Assembly (NCBI GenBank): GCA_024643255.1
Contig: JAHENF010000028.1
Coordinates: 1 to 39,457, forward strand
Length of the DNA stretch: 39,457 nt
Reading direction: 5' to 3'
From: Ilumatobacteraceae bacterium
GTDB lineage: Bacteria; Actinomycetota; Acidimicrobiia; Acidimicrobiales; Ilumatobacteraceae
In this document: positions 1 to 8,153 of the stretch, piece by piece
Layout of the letters: every line of letters starts with the position of its first letter
How positions within the stretch are numbered: the stretch's first letter is position 1
The notes under the pieces: model-generated
What the model was told of the DNA's origin: nothing
What the model saw: the letters and a program-made list of their open reading frames with translations, nothing else
Database searches by the model: none
Translations under genes and position numbers: made by a program

Positions 1-122
1 CTGATCGGATTCAGCAGGCTCCACGCCCACCCGAGCACCGACTTGCGGTACCTGGTCTTCAGCTCCTTCTGCGAGAGGAGGTAGAGCAGGTTGCGATGCG
101 CTGCCGCAGTCCGAAGTGACAT
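1..122 (-). CDS. Polysaccharide-export ABC transporter permease, N-terminal fragment
   Basis: A minus-strand frame starts at ATG (complement of 120-122) and runs off the left edge after about 40 residues. It reads MSLRTAAAHRNLLYLLSQKE and continues with a YRKSVLGWAWSLLNP segment. That segment matches the N-terminal cytoplasmic helix and elbow of ABC-2 type permeases of the Wzm/TagG/RfbA export family, which carry lipid-linked O-antigen, teichoic acid or similar glycans across the membrane (established family knowledge). The gene is truncated by the window edge, so the transmembrane segments are not visible. It is divergent from the sulfotransferase-like gene and fits the glycan locus to its right. 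A possible -10 (TAGCAT, complement of 134-139) lies 11 bases upstream of the start. Confidence 0.8.
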   Translation of the reverse strand, partial: MSLRTAAAHRNLLYLLSQKELKTRYRKSVLGWAWSLLNPI

Positions 123-188
123 GACGGGTGGCGATGCTACTGCCGCTGACCCGCCAGCCACCGGAGGGTCCGACCGGCTGATCGTCGC

Positions 189-194
189 TAGCGT
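189..194 (+). promoter_or_regulatory. Leaderless-type -10 box (TAGCGT)
   Basis: TAGCGT ends 7 bases before the GTG at 202. This supports that internal GTG as the true start of the sulfotransferase-like gene and implies little or no 5' leader. No convincing -35 was seen. Confidence 0.5.
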
Positions 195-201
195 CGGGAC
201 G

Positions 202-1179
202 GTGCGCGAACGGATCGGTTACCTCCACATCCCAAAAGCCGCCGGCAGCAGCGGCACCGAGGCCCTGGTCCGCGCCGCGAACGCGGCGCAGCGACCCGAC
301 GGCCGCCCAGTGACCGTGTGCCCGGCGGTGTTCGATCGGTCGCTCTACGGCGGCTTCGACGACTTCGCCTCGTTCGACGACACACGACGGTGGATGGTGT
401 TCGAAGGGCCCGTGGAGGGTCTCGCAGACTTCGACGTCGTCGCCGGTCACTACAACGCCCAGAGTCTCTGCAACGGCCGATCGACCGACGACCTCGTGGT
501 GCTGTTCCGCGAACCGCGGGCCCGGTTGATCTCGCTGTACACGTACTGGCGGAGTTGGACCGAGGCCGAACATGCCGGCTGGGGTGGCTACGACGCGAGC
601 CGGCACGCCGTCGATCTCGACTGGGCGGACTTCCTCGTCGACGAGTCGATTGCACCACAGATCGACAATGTGGCGGCACGGCTCGTGCTGGGAACCCATC
701 GGCTCATCCCGCGTGACTCGTTCATCGATCCCCGTGATCTCGACGAGGTCACACGTGATGCGACAGCGGCGCTCATGCGCTTCGGGCACGTCGACGTCAT
801 CGAGAACGGTGCGGAGTGTTGGCAGCGGTTGGCGCAGTGGTCGGGGCTCGTGCTCGACGTCGCCCGTCGCAACGAGACCCCGCCGGTCGTGGCCGCCGAC
901 GTGTGGGCCCGGGCGCACGACGCTGACGTGGTGGAGGCGTTGCGGCTGCGCACGGCCGTCGACCTGGAACTCTGGATCTCCGCTGCTCGCCGCCACGGCC
1001 GTGACCGGCGTGGTGAGGCCGAACGCGCCGAGGCGATCGCGGTCGACAAGTTGTCGACGGTGTCGAGTCGGGCGGTCGCAGGCGGCGTGCCCACCGACCC
1101 GCCTGCGGCTATGTCCAGGGAAGGTGCGGGTACCGAGAGCGCATCGCCGCGATGGCGTCGGTGGTCTCGAGGTTCGTGA
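202..1179 (+). CDS. Sulfotransferase-family protein of the glycan locus
   Basis: About 325 residues from GTG 202. The N-terminus reads RIGYLHIPKAAGSSG, the 5'-phosphosulfate-binding loop type (H-I-P-K-x-x-G-S/T-S) of sulfotransferase family 2 / heparan-sulfate-type sulfotransferases. Further in, VVLFREPRARLISLYTYW resembles the 3'-phosphate-binding motif (R-E/D-P-x-x-R-x-x-S). Proteins of this type use PAPS to sulfate glycans, so a role in sulfating the surface polysaccharide is inferred. The frame stays open back to ATG 121 and position 91, but those starts would overlap the start of the divergent ABC permease. GTG 202 is preferred because a TANNNT box lies 7 bases upstream and the binding loop then sits at the extreme N-terminus, as usual. 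The 3' end overlaps the converging glycosyltransferase gene by 71 bases. Confidence 0.7.
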   Translation: MRERIGYLHIPKAAGSSGTEALVRAANAAQRPDGRPVTVCPAVFDRSLYGGFDDFASFDDTRRWMVFEGPVEGLADFDVVAGHYNAQSLCNGRSTDDLVVLFREPRARLISLYTYWRSWTEAEHAGWGGYDASRHAVDLDWADFLVDESIAPQIDNVAARLVLGTHRLIPRDSFIDPRDLDEVTRDATAALMRFGHVDVIENGAECWQRLAQWSGLVLDVARRNETPPVVAADVWARAHDADVVEALRLRTAVDLELWISAARRHGRDRRGEAERAEAIAVDKLSTVSSRAVAGGVPTDPPAAMSREGAGTESASPRWRRWSRGS

Positions 1180-3016
1180 GCGAGATCATCGAACTCGACT
1201 GCACCCGGTAGCGCCCGAGGATCTCGCGACGGAGGACGGCGTGCCCTGCGGTGTCCGCGAGGCGCAGCCAGAGATCCCAGTCCTCCCATCCGTAGACGAA
1301 GCGGTCGTCGTTGCGGTAGCCGCCGAGGCGTTCCCAGTCCGATCTCCGCCACATCGCCTGGGCGTCGATGTAGTTCGCCACGCACAGGCGGGCGGGGTCC
1401 CAATCGAGGGCGCTGCGGAGATTGCGCGCCGCGCCGAAATCCTCCAGGATCGAGTAGGCAGCAGCAGCTCCCTGGTCCTCGTCGAGCGTCTCACACAGCC
1501 GTGCGAGACAGGTCGGGTACACCTCGTTGTCGGCGTCCATGACGAACACATACTCGCCCCGGGCCGCCGCGAACGCGTCGTTGCGGGCATCGGCGAGACC
1601 TGCGTTCACATCCTTGCCGATCAGCGACACCGCGAGGTCGGGGTGGTCGAGCATGAACTGCTCCACCGTGTTGCGTCCGTCGTCGGACGAGTGGTCGTCG
1701 ACGACGACGATCTCGATCGCGACCGACGTGCTCGCCGCGAGTGATTCCAGGGCGTCGCGGATCACGCCGCCATAGTTGTAGAGGGTGACGGCCGCGCTGA
1801 CGCGCGGTGTCGTCGCCTCGTAGGCCGGGGTGTGGGTGACGGTGCGGTGCTGCGGATCTCCGTGACGCAGGAGCGACGCCGTGGCCTCGAGGCGTCGCAG
1901 CATGTCGGTGTCGTCGAGTGCGAGCTGTTTCGCTCGCCGTCGGATCTCGGTGTACGGCGCGAACGGGCCGAGGCGAACGGGCGGCGCGACCTTGGTCGCA
2001 CCGAGGTGCCACGCGCCACGGGTGTGGCCTGCCTGTTCCACATGTGCGGCCAAGCGGGGAAGGACCTCGCGTTCGAGATCGTCGAGCACCGGCGCGAGGC
2101 TCTGGTCGAGCCGGAGCGGGCCGGTCACCGCCGTGAACGCCTGGTCGGCGATGCGCGTCCGGGCGTCGTCGTCGTCGAGCATCTGCTCGATCGTCGGGCC
2201 GAGCTCGTCGAGGTCGGCGGTCACGAAGTGTTCACCCTCGACGAGCGGCGCGTACGTCTGAGCGGGTTCCGACACGACGACACAGCGATTCGCCATCGCT
2301 TCGACCATCCGGGCCCACTCGAAGTAGTGCGCTGGAGCCTCGGCCCCGGCATCGCCGCGATCGCGGTGGATGTTGACGAGGATCTTGGCCGATGCCAGCA
2401 ACGCGTACTTGTCGGGGCCGAACACCAGACCTGGAGTCGATGACGACACGGGCCGGTCGAACCGGAACAGCCGGAGGTCGCTGCGCCGCTCGTACAGGAC
2501 GGGCGCCACTGCGGCGAGCGCGGCCCCCCGGCGATCGTCGAGCCCACCGAGGAACAGCACGTCGATCGGTCTGGTGGCGGAATCGCTCGCGGCCGACGGT
2601 GCCTGCATGGAGTCGACGGCACCCAGCTGGAGGTGACGGGCGTCGATCCCGAGTGCGCGCAGCGCATCGACCCCGTGCGGGTTGATGTCGAGTGCCTGCA
2701 TGCCTCGGCGGCACGCATCGACCGTCAATCGGAACCAGGGCGTCCCCGGCTGCTCGGTGCCGACGCAGATCGATGCGGCCGCCGCGCGCTGCAGCTCGTC
2801 GTCAGCGGCGGGAAAGAGCTCGAAGAACTCGTGCGGTGCGACGACGAGGTTGATCGAGCCATCGACCCGAGGCAGTGTGTCGACGACCGTCTCGGCCCGG
2901 CGGCCCGTCGCTGCCGCGGCATCCGTGATCCAGTGAGCGATGTCGCGCATGAACCCGTTGCCGCGCTCGGCGACGAACACCCGGACCGGGGCGGGAGGGC
3001 CCACCCGAGCCGTCAT
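1109..3016 (-). CDS. Two-module glycosyltransferase (GT-B-like N-terminal part plus GT2)
   Basis: 635 residues. The N-terminal ~350 residues look like a group-1/CgeB-like GT-B fold: after RPIDVLFLGGLDDRRG come a KILVNIHRD segment, an FEWARMVEAMANRCVVVSEP segment typical of the donor-binding half, and LVEGEHFVTADLDEL. The C-terminal ~230 residues are a GT2 (GT-A) domain: VSAAVTLYNYGGVIRDALES, then VVVDDHSSDDG, NAGLADARND, VMDADNEVYP (metal-binding D-x-D) and YGWEDWDLWLRLA (the ED catalytic-base region). Such fusions make consecutive linkages in O-antigen-like polymers; donor and acceptor are unknown. The start overlaps the stop of the coiled-coil gene upstream by ATGA (3013-3016), so the two are probably translationally coupled. 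Its 3' end converges on the sulfotransferase gene. Confidence 0.85.
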   Translation of the reverse strand: MTARVGPPAPVRVFVAERGNGFMRDIAHWITDAAAATGRRAETVVDTLPRVDGSINLVVAPHEFFELFPAADDELQRAAAASICVGTEQPGTPWFRLTVDACRRGMQALDINPHGVDALRALGIDARHLQLGAVDSMQAPSAASDSATRPIDVLFLGGLDDRRGAALAAVAPVLYERRSDLRLFRFDRPVSSSTPGLVFGPDKYALLASAKILVNIHRDRGDAGAEAPAHYFEWARMVEAMANRCVVVSEPAQTYAPLVEGEHFVTADLDELGPTIEQMLDDDDARTRIADQAFTAVTGPLRLDQSLAPVLDDLEREVLPRLAAHVEQAGHTRGAWHLGATKVAPPVRLGPFAPYTEIRRRAKQLALDDTDMLRRLEATASLLRHGDPQHRTVTHTPAYEATTPRVSAAVTLYNYGGVIRDALESLAASTSVAIEIVVVDDHSSDDGRNTVEQFMLDHPDLAVSLIGKDVNAGLADARNDAFAAARGEYVFVMDADNEVYPTCLARLCETLDEDQGAAAAYSILEDFGAARNLRSALDWDPARLCVANYIDAQAMWRRSDWERLGGYRNDDRFVYGWEDWDLWLRLADTAGHAVLRREILGRYRVQSSSMISLTNLETTDAIAAMRSRYPHLPWT

Positions 3017-3324
3017 GACGTGAGGTGCAACATCCGTGCCAGTTTGCGTGGCGCACGGCCGAGCTTGGCGGCCGCTCGTTTCACGACGCCCGGCTTGTCC
3101 GGATGGTGCGCCGCCTCGTGCAGCATCCCCGCGAGCACGGCCCGTCGGCTCATCACCGCCGGCAGGTCCTCGGCGAGCGCACGGACCTCGGCCCGACGCT
3201 CGATCGACTCGACGCGCATCGCTTCCAACGACTGTTCGGCAGCTTCGACACGGGCACGAAGCGAATCGTTCTCGGCCCGAAGGCGATCGAGTTCGTCGGC
3301 GGACGAGATGGTCTCCCTGGTCAT
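3013..3324 (-). CDS. Small coiled-coil protein with basic C-terminal tail, coupled to a glycosyltransferase
   Basis: 103 residues from ATG 3324 (the frame is open 16 codons further upstream). Residues ~5-45 form a heptad-rich coiled coil (DELDRLRAENDSLRARVEAA). After a predicted helical middle, the last 25 residues are strongly basic and amphipathic (VVKRAAAKLGRAPRKLARML). I recognise no family. It is the first gene of a two-gene unit and overlaps the glycosyltransferase by 4 bases. Two more proteins of the same build (10080-10406 and 14060-14371) also abut glycosyltransferase genes, so a scaffold, membrane anchor or polymer-length adaptor for the enzyme is inferred. A TAGTTT box lies 10 bases upstream of the ATG. 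Confidence 0.7.
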   Translation of the reverse strand: MTRETISSADELDRLRAENDSLRARVEAAEQSLEAMRVESIERRAEVRALAEDLPAVMSRRAVLAGMLHEAAHHPDKPGVVKRAAAKLGRAPRKLARMLHLTS

Positions 3325-3416
3325 GAGCCAGATGAAACTACACCGTTCGCGAGTCGTTCGCCCGCAGCTCACCGCCGAGCGGTAGCGTCACGTCACGACC
3401 GCAGCGGTACCCCGAC

Positions 3417-3424
3417 GGGAGGAG
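3417..3424 (+). promoter_or_regulatory. Strong Shine-Dalgarno sequence
   Basis: GGGAGGAG lies 7 bases before GTG 3432 and fixes the start of the GT2 gene. A possible -10 (TAGCGT, 3383-3388) lies further upstream, so this transcript has a leader, unlike many others in the window. Confidence 0.7.
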
Positions 3425-3431
3425 TGCAGAC

Positions 3432-4346
3432 GTGACATCGACAGCCGGCCCGCCGACCATCGGTGTCCAGATCGTGGTGTTCGCCAACCCGTTCGACCAG
3501 CTCTGCCGTCTGGCGGACGGGCTCGAGACCGCGATCCGTCACACCGCGGCGGCCGGGCATGCGGAAGGTTTCGAGATCGCATTCGGCGATTCGTCCCCGA
3601 CCCCGCTGCTGTCCGAGGCCGACGTCGATGAACTTCGGCGACGCATCGATCCGCTCGGTGTCCACCGTGTGAGCTCGACGTTCTTCGATGCGAACCTGGG
3701 CAGCGGCGGTGGCTCGCAACGCCTGCTGGAAGCATCGGCGACCGACCTGATCTGGGTCCTGAATCCGGACACGGTCCCGTCACCCACCGTGTTGAGCGAG
3801 ATGCTGGCGATGATGGCCGCCGACACCGCAGCGGTCGACGCCCGCCAGGTGCCGATCGAACATCCGGCGGGATTCGATCCCGACACGGGCGAAGCGGCCT
3901 GGGTCTGTGGGGCGTGCGTCCTCCTGCGACGGACCGCGATCGAGTCGGTCGGAGGGTTCGACCCCCGGTTCTTCCCCATGTACTGCGACGACGTCGACCT
4001 GTCCTGGCGGTTGCGGTTGGACGGCTGGAAGGTTCGCCACTCCGCTCGGGCCACCGTGTTCCACGACAAACGCCTCGACGCTGACGGGCGGCCGGGCGCG
4101 TCGGAGTTCGAACACGAGTCGGGGGTGCTCTCGCGGCTGTTCCTCGCGCGCCGGTACGAGCGGCCCGACGTCGTCGAGCAGACGCTGGAATGGGTCGACG
4201 TGCGCGGGACGGCAAGCCACCGGCGTGCGGCGGCGACCTATCGGGCGCGGCTCGTCGATGGCGACGTGCCCGAACCGATGCCCGGGGCCGGCCTCGTGGC
4301 GAATCTCGACTCCGACTACTACGGCCCGAATCGGTTCAGGTACTGA
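3432..4346 (+). CDS. GT2 family glycosyltransferase (rhamnosyltransferase-like)
   Basis: 304 residues from a GTG with a good ribosome-binding site. The N-terminus lacks the classical VVTYN start (it reads IGVQIVVFANPFDQL). The rest of the GT-A signature is present: NLGSGGGSQRLLE, LNPDTVPSP (metal-binding N-x-D in place of D-x-D), CGACVLLRRTAIESVGGFD and YCDDVDLSWRLRLDGW (catalytic DD/ED region). These features match the WbbL/rhamnosyltransferase branch of GT2, which adds deoxyhexoses to lipid-linked glycans on the cytoplasmic face. Its TGA shares one base with the ATG of the next GT2 gene (TGATG), so the two are coupled. Confidence 0.85.
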   Translation: MTSTAGPPTIGVQIVVFANPFDQLCRLADGLETAIRHTAAAGHAEGFEIAFGDSSPTPLLSEADVDELRRRIDPLGVHRVSSTFFDANLGSGGGSQRLLEASATDLIWVLNPDTVPSPTVLSEMLAMMAADTAAVDARQVPIEHPAGFDPDTGEAAWVCGACVLLRRTAIESVGGFDPRFFPMYCDDVDLSWRLRLDGWKVRHSARATVFHDKRLDADGRPGASEFEHESGVLSRLFLARRYERPDVVEQTLEWVDVRGTASHRRAAATYRARLVDGDVPEPMPGAGLVANLDSDYYGPNRFRY

Positions 4347-5488
4347 TGCCCGATCAGCATGATGCTCCCACGGCGGCCGCCGATGGCGCGCTGCTCGACC
4401 GGCACCGCCGAGCGCTGCAACGTTCGGCGACCGTGCGATCGCGACACGATGTCCCGGTGGCGTCGCGTCCGTTCCTGTCGGTGATCACGCGCACCACCGG
4501 CGAGCGTGAGACGCTGCTCGACACCCTGTTGTGTCTCGCGGCGCAGACCGACGACGACTTCGAAGTCCTCCTCATGGTCAACGCTCGCGACGCCGGGGTA
4601 CCGGCCGAGATCGCTGCGCTGGTGGACACGTTCGCCCCGTCGTTCCGGGCCCGGGTTCGAGTCGACAGCACCAGCATCATGCATCGGGTGGCTCCGCTCA
4701 ACCGCGCACTTGCTGCCGCGACCGGCCGCTACGTCGCCGTGCTCGACGACGACGACCTGGTGTTCGCCGACTGGGTGGAGACCTTCCACCGACACGCCGA
4801 CGAACATCCGGGAGCGATGATCCGCTGTCGCGCCGTCGACCAGAGCGTCGAATTGGCCGACGGCACCGGAGTCGCGGGCGCGACCTCGGGTTTCTCGGCC
4901 CCGTACCGTCCGACCTTCGAATTCGCGAGCCACCTGATCGGAGGGCAGTCGCCGCCCGCAACCTTCTGCTCGCCGTTGGATGTGATCGACGCGCTCGGAT
5001 TGCGATTCGACGAGGACATGGTCGTCTGCGAGGACATCGAGTTCTTCCTGCGTCTCGCCACCGTCTGCGGGGTCGTCGACACTTCGACGTTCGGGATGGT
5101 CTACCGCCGCTGGGAGACCCGCTTCTCGTCCGGGCACACCGTGTCGCCGGAGATCTGGGAGGCGTCGATGCAGAAGATCGTGCAGCATCTCGACGACGTT
5201 CCGTTGCTGCTCCCCGAGCACAGCGCAACGCGCATGTACCAAGCCGCCGCCCAGGAGCGGCAGATGTACGAACTCGACGCCGTCATCGAGGCGTTGCGCG
5301 ACCGGCTCGCCCCGACGGAGTTCGACTGGTCGTCGCCCGCTGACGCCGTGCGGTACCTCGACCAGGAATACCTGGCGGTGGTCGCGGATCGAGACCACCG
5401 CCGGCACGTCGTCGAAGAGGCAGCCGCTCACCCGTTCCGGGAGTTGCGCCGGTGGGCGGTGGCGTGTGTCAGGCATCTCCTGAAGTGA
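4346..5488 (+). CDS. GT2 family glycosyltransferase with C-terminal basic helix
   Basis: 380 residues from ATG 4346, which overlaps the preceding stop. The GT-A domain starts at about residue 30 (RPFLSVITRTTGERETLLDT), followed by FEVLLMVNA, LNRALAAATGRYVAVLDDDD (D-x-D-type metal site) and VVCEDIEFFLRLA (catalytic acidic pair). The last ~50 residues contain a charged helix and then FRELRRWAVACVRHLL. This resembles the basic tails of the small coiled-coil proteins in the locus and may give peripheral membrane contact. The reading frame extends upstream of 4346, but that part lies within the previous gene. The stop codon is immediately adjacent to the stop of the converging acyltransferase. Confidence 0.85.
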   Translation: MPDQHDAPTAAADGALLDRHRRALQRSATVRSRHDVPVASRPFLSVITRTTGERETLLDTLLCLAAQTDDDFEVLLMVNARDAGVPAEIAALVDTFAPSFRARVRVDSTSIMHRVAPLNRALAAATGRYVAVLDDDDLVFADWVETFHRHADEHPGAMIRCRAVDQSVELADGTGVAGATSGFSAPYRPTFEFASHLIGGQSPPATFCSPLDVIDALGLRFDEDMVVCEDIEFFLRLATVCGVVDTSTFGMVYRRWETRFSSGHTVSPEIWEASMQKIVQHLDDVPLLLPEHSATRMYQAAAQERQMYELDAVIEALRDRLAPTEFDWSSPADAVRYLDQEYLAVVADRDHRRHVVEEAAAHPFRELRRWAVACVRHLLK

Positions 5489-6703
5489 TCAGGATCGCGA
5501 GGTCTTCTTGCGCATCCACCGTTGCGCCGGCATCTCGATGACGCGGTAGCTGACTTCGGCGAGCAGCGCGGTCATCGCGAGCACGAAAAGCACCCGGAGC
5601 CAGACGTGGGAGACGACCGGGGGAGCGAACGCCGAGCCCCGCTCGTACGCGACGAGGATCACCGGGAAGTGCCACAGGTAGATCCCGTAGCTGCGCGCAC
5701 CCAGCCACGCGCCGAAGCGGTTGCTGCGTGACGTCCGCACCGATCCGAACGCGGCGACCACGACTGCGGGCACGATGAGCAGGGCGATGACGGTGTCGAA
5801 CGTGGCGAACCACACCCAGTGCGTGTACTGCGAGCTCCGCTCGACGACGCGCAGATACAGCGCTCCGGGGACGAGCAGGCCGAGGATCATCCACAGCCCT
5901 GCGGACCGGATCCGTCGCTCGAGGAACGGTGCGTGCCGCTCGGCGAGCCAGCGGGCGCCCATCCCGATGGCGAAGAGGGGCAGATAGCCGATGAACTGGC
6001 GTGCGACGAACAGCGACTGGAGTCCGAGGGGCACGCCGAGGTCGCCGAAGTAGAACTCTCGGAGCCCGTCGCCGCCCACCCCGATCAGGATGCGCCAGCC
6101 GATGCCGATGGCCATCATCGCCGTGAAGGTCACCGTCGGCCGACGCACGAACAACCACCCGATGACAGGGAGCATCAGGTACAGCGTGAACTCGATGCTG
6201 AGCGTCCACAGCACACCGTTCGTGCCGAACGAACTCGACGTCGTCGGGAACAGATAGTGCGTGAACGACAGATTGGCGGCGGTCTGGCGCAGGCCGACGC
6301 CGGTGAACAGTGATCCGGCCGGCACGAAGAACAGGAACAGCACGACGACCACGGTGTAGTACGCGGGGATGATCCGGGCGGCTCGTCGCGCCCAGAACGT
6401 CGCGAGTTCGCGCCCGCTGGTGATCTGCCAACTCGGCGGACTGAGCAGGAACGCCGACAGCACGAAGAAGATGTCGACGCCATAGGACCCGAAGCCCTCG
6501 ATGAGCCAGTAGCCGGGAAATCGCGGGAGGGTCGACAACGACCAGAGGTGATGGGCGACCACGATCGCCGCGGCGAGGCCACGGAGCATCTCGATGCCCG
6601 GCATCCACCGCTGTGACACGGGTGGTGCGAGCGCGGTGTCGGTCGCGACGAGCGGGGAGCGGCCCGCGGCTGACGTAGTGCTGACGGGGGGCCGCTCGAA
6701 CAT
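5489..6703 (-). CDS. Membrane-bound O-acyltransferase (Acyltransferase_3 / OafA-like)
   Basis: 404 residues, rich in hydrophobic helices (about ten predicted). The family's N-terminal signature is present: MPGIEMLRGLAAAIVVAHHL carries the R and the H of the active-site region. GVDIFFVLSAFLL and the LWTLSIEFTLYLMLP helix are diagnostic of Acyltransferase_3 proteins, which move acetyl or other acyl groups from the cytoplasm onto exported glycans or lipids. No SGNH domain is attached. An AATG start with a TACGCT box 8 bases upstream gives a leaderless start at 6703. It is divergent from a second acyltransferase of the same family. Confidence 0.88.
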   Translation of the reverse strand: MFERPPVSTTSAAGRSPLVATDTALAPPVSQRWMPGIEMLRGLAAAIVVAHHLWSLSTLPRFPGYWLIEGFGSYGVDIFFVLSAFLLSPPSWQITSGRELATFWARRAARIIPAYYTVVVVLFLFFVPAGSLFTGVGLRQTAANLSFTHYLFPTTSSSFGTNGVLWTLSIEFTLYLMLPVIGWLFVRRPTVTFTAMMAIGIGWRILIGVGGDGLREFYFGDLGVPLGLQSLFVARQFIGYLPLFAIGMGARWLAERHAPFLERRIRSAGLWMILGLLVPGALYLRVVERSSQYTHWVWFATFDTVIALLIVPAVVVAAFGSVRTSRSNRFGAWLGARSYGIYLWHFPVILVAYERGSAFAPPVVSHVWLRVLFVLAMTALLAEVSYRVIEMPAQRWMRKKTSRS

Positions 6704-6711
6704 TTCGCTCC

Positions 6712-6717
6712 AGCGTA
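6712..6717 (-). promoter_or_regulatory. Leaderless-type -10 box (TACGCT)
   Basis: On the minus strand TACGCT is followed by 8 bases and then ATG 6703. The same hexamer faces the opposite way at 6777-6782, so the two acyltransferases have back-to-back promoters about 60 bases apart. Confidence 0.55.
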
Positions 6718-6776
6718 GTGAATCGCCGTCGCATCCTGATCCGGGACCGTTTCTGCGATCCGGTCACCGCGATCGT

Positions 6777-6782
6777 TACGCT
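6777..6782 (+). promoter_or_regulatory. Leaderless-type -10 box (TACGCT)
   Basis: TACGCT is followed by 6 bases and GTG 6789. This decides the start of the second acyltransferase against upstream in-frame starts that would overlap the divergent gene. Confidence 0.55.
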
Positions 6783-6788
6783 CCCGAG

Positions 6789-8153
6789 GTGCGTTCCGAC
6801 CGGCGGAGTTCCTGGTTCGAGCCGTTCTCGCTCAGCCCCTCGTCGGGACGGAGCGTCGACGCGCTGGACGGTTTGCGGGCATGCGCGGTCGTCATGATCT
6901 TCATGCGGCACTCGTGGGGACTCGCCGGCTCACCGGCGGTGTCGATCGCATTGGGATCGTGGACCATCGACTTCTCGCCGCTGATCATGCTCAGTTCGAA
7001 CGGGGTCGACCTGTTCTTCGTCCTGAGCGGCTATCTGCTGGCGCGTCGCTTCATCGCAGCGAACTCGAATGGTCAATCGCCGCCCGACGTCCGCCGGTAT
7101 GCGTCAGCGCGGGCGTACCGGATCCTCCCGGGATACTTCCTCGCCGTCGCGGTGCTCATCCTGATCTTCCTGCCGGCGCTCGTCGATCAATCGCGTCTGA
7201 CGAGTCTGGGCGGGTTGCTGGCGATCGGTGCTCACCTCAGTCTCCTGCAGACGATCTTCCCCTTCTCGTATGTGCCGTGGGGACCAGCGTCGCCCTACTG
7301 GACGCTGAGCATCGAAGTGCTCTTCTACGCGCTGCTCCCGTGGGTCGTGCGCGCGTTCTACAGATGGCGCGGATGGATCGGGCTGGCCGCCTCGGTGTTG
7401 ATCACGTTCGCATGGCTCACCGCCGTTCGCTGGGGCCCCGGCGGTCTGATGGAGTGGATGTCGGCCCGCTCACTCCGGGACGGTTCGACGCCGACGTTCA
7501 TCCGCGCGTGGCTCTCGCGGCAACTGCCGGCATTCGCGATGAGTTTCGGTGTCGGGATGTTCGTCGCCAAGACGTGCGTCGATCTCGAGAATCGACCGGC
7601 ACGGACGGATCGCCGATACGGGGGCCTGTTGCTCGCGATCGTCGGCGGCGTCATCGTCGTCGCGTCGATGTGGTGGCTCGGCGACCTGAGCCTCAGGTAC
7701 CAGTTCTTCGACGGTGTGGTTCGTCTGAACGACTCGAGCGCCGCCGGCATCGCGTTCTACTACCTCGAAGGACCGTTGATGGCCATCGGATTCGGCACCC
7801 TGCTCATGGGGATCGTGTTGGGGAGCGACTCGTCGTGGGCCGGGGTGTTCCGGTGGAAGCCGTTGCGCCTGATCGGCATCCTCGGGTTCGCGATCTACTT
7901 GTGGCACATGCCGTTCCTCTACCTCTACAGCAGACTCCCTTCGATCGCCGACAGAGACCCGATGCAGCGCTGGATGTTGCTGAGTTCGACCGCCGGCTTC
8001 GCCGTCGCCGTTGTCAGCCTGTTCTCGTTCTTCCTCGTCGAGAAGCCGATGATCGTTCGTGGGCGACGCCCGGCAAGGCCGTCAGCGACTCGTCCAGCGA
8101 CGGGCGAGACGCACCGGAGCGTGGAGCGCAGCGCCGACCCGCCAGGTCGATGA
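6789..8153 (+). CDS. Membrane-bound O-acyltransferase (Acyltransferase_3 / OafA-like)
   Basis: 454 residues from GTG 6789. Family signatures: DALDGLRACAVVMIFMRHSW (R and H of the conserved first segment), GVDLFFVLSGYLLARRF, RILPGYFLAVAVLI and YWTLSIEVLFYALLP, then multiple further transmembrane helices and GFAIYLWHMPFLYLY near the C-terminus. The inferred role is acylation of the surface polysaccharide. The two acyltransferases share only the family core, so different sites or acyl groups are likely. The 3' end overlaps the converging FkbM methyltransferase gene by 72 bases. Confidence 0.88.
   Translation: MRSDRRSSWFEPFSLSPSSGRSVDALDGLRACAVVMIFMRHSWGLAGSPAVSIALGSWTIDFSPLIMLSSNGVDLFFVLSGYLLARRFIAANSNGQSPPDVRRYASARAYRILPGYFLAVAVLILIFLPALVDQSRLTSLGGLLAIGAHLSLLQTIFPFSYVPWGPASPYWTLSIEVLFYALLPWVVRAFYRWRGWIGLAASVLITFAWLTAVRWGPGGLMEWMSARSLRDGSTPTFIRAWLSRQLPAFAMSFGVGMFVAKTCVDLENRPARTDRRYGGLLLAIVGGVIVVASMWWLGDLSLRYQFFDGVVRLNDSSAAGIAFYYLEGPLMAIGFGTLLMGIVLGSDSSWAGVFRWKPLRLIGILGFAIYLWHMPFLYLYSRLPSIADRDPMQRWMLLSSTAGFAVAVVSLFSFFLVEKPMIVRGRRPARPSATRPATGETHRSVERSADPPGR

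Noticed and set aside
91-201. Upstream in-frame starts for the sulfotransferase-like gene (91 or 121)
   Set aside because: They would overlap the divergent ABC permease start (120-122). A -10 box points to GTG 202.
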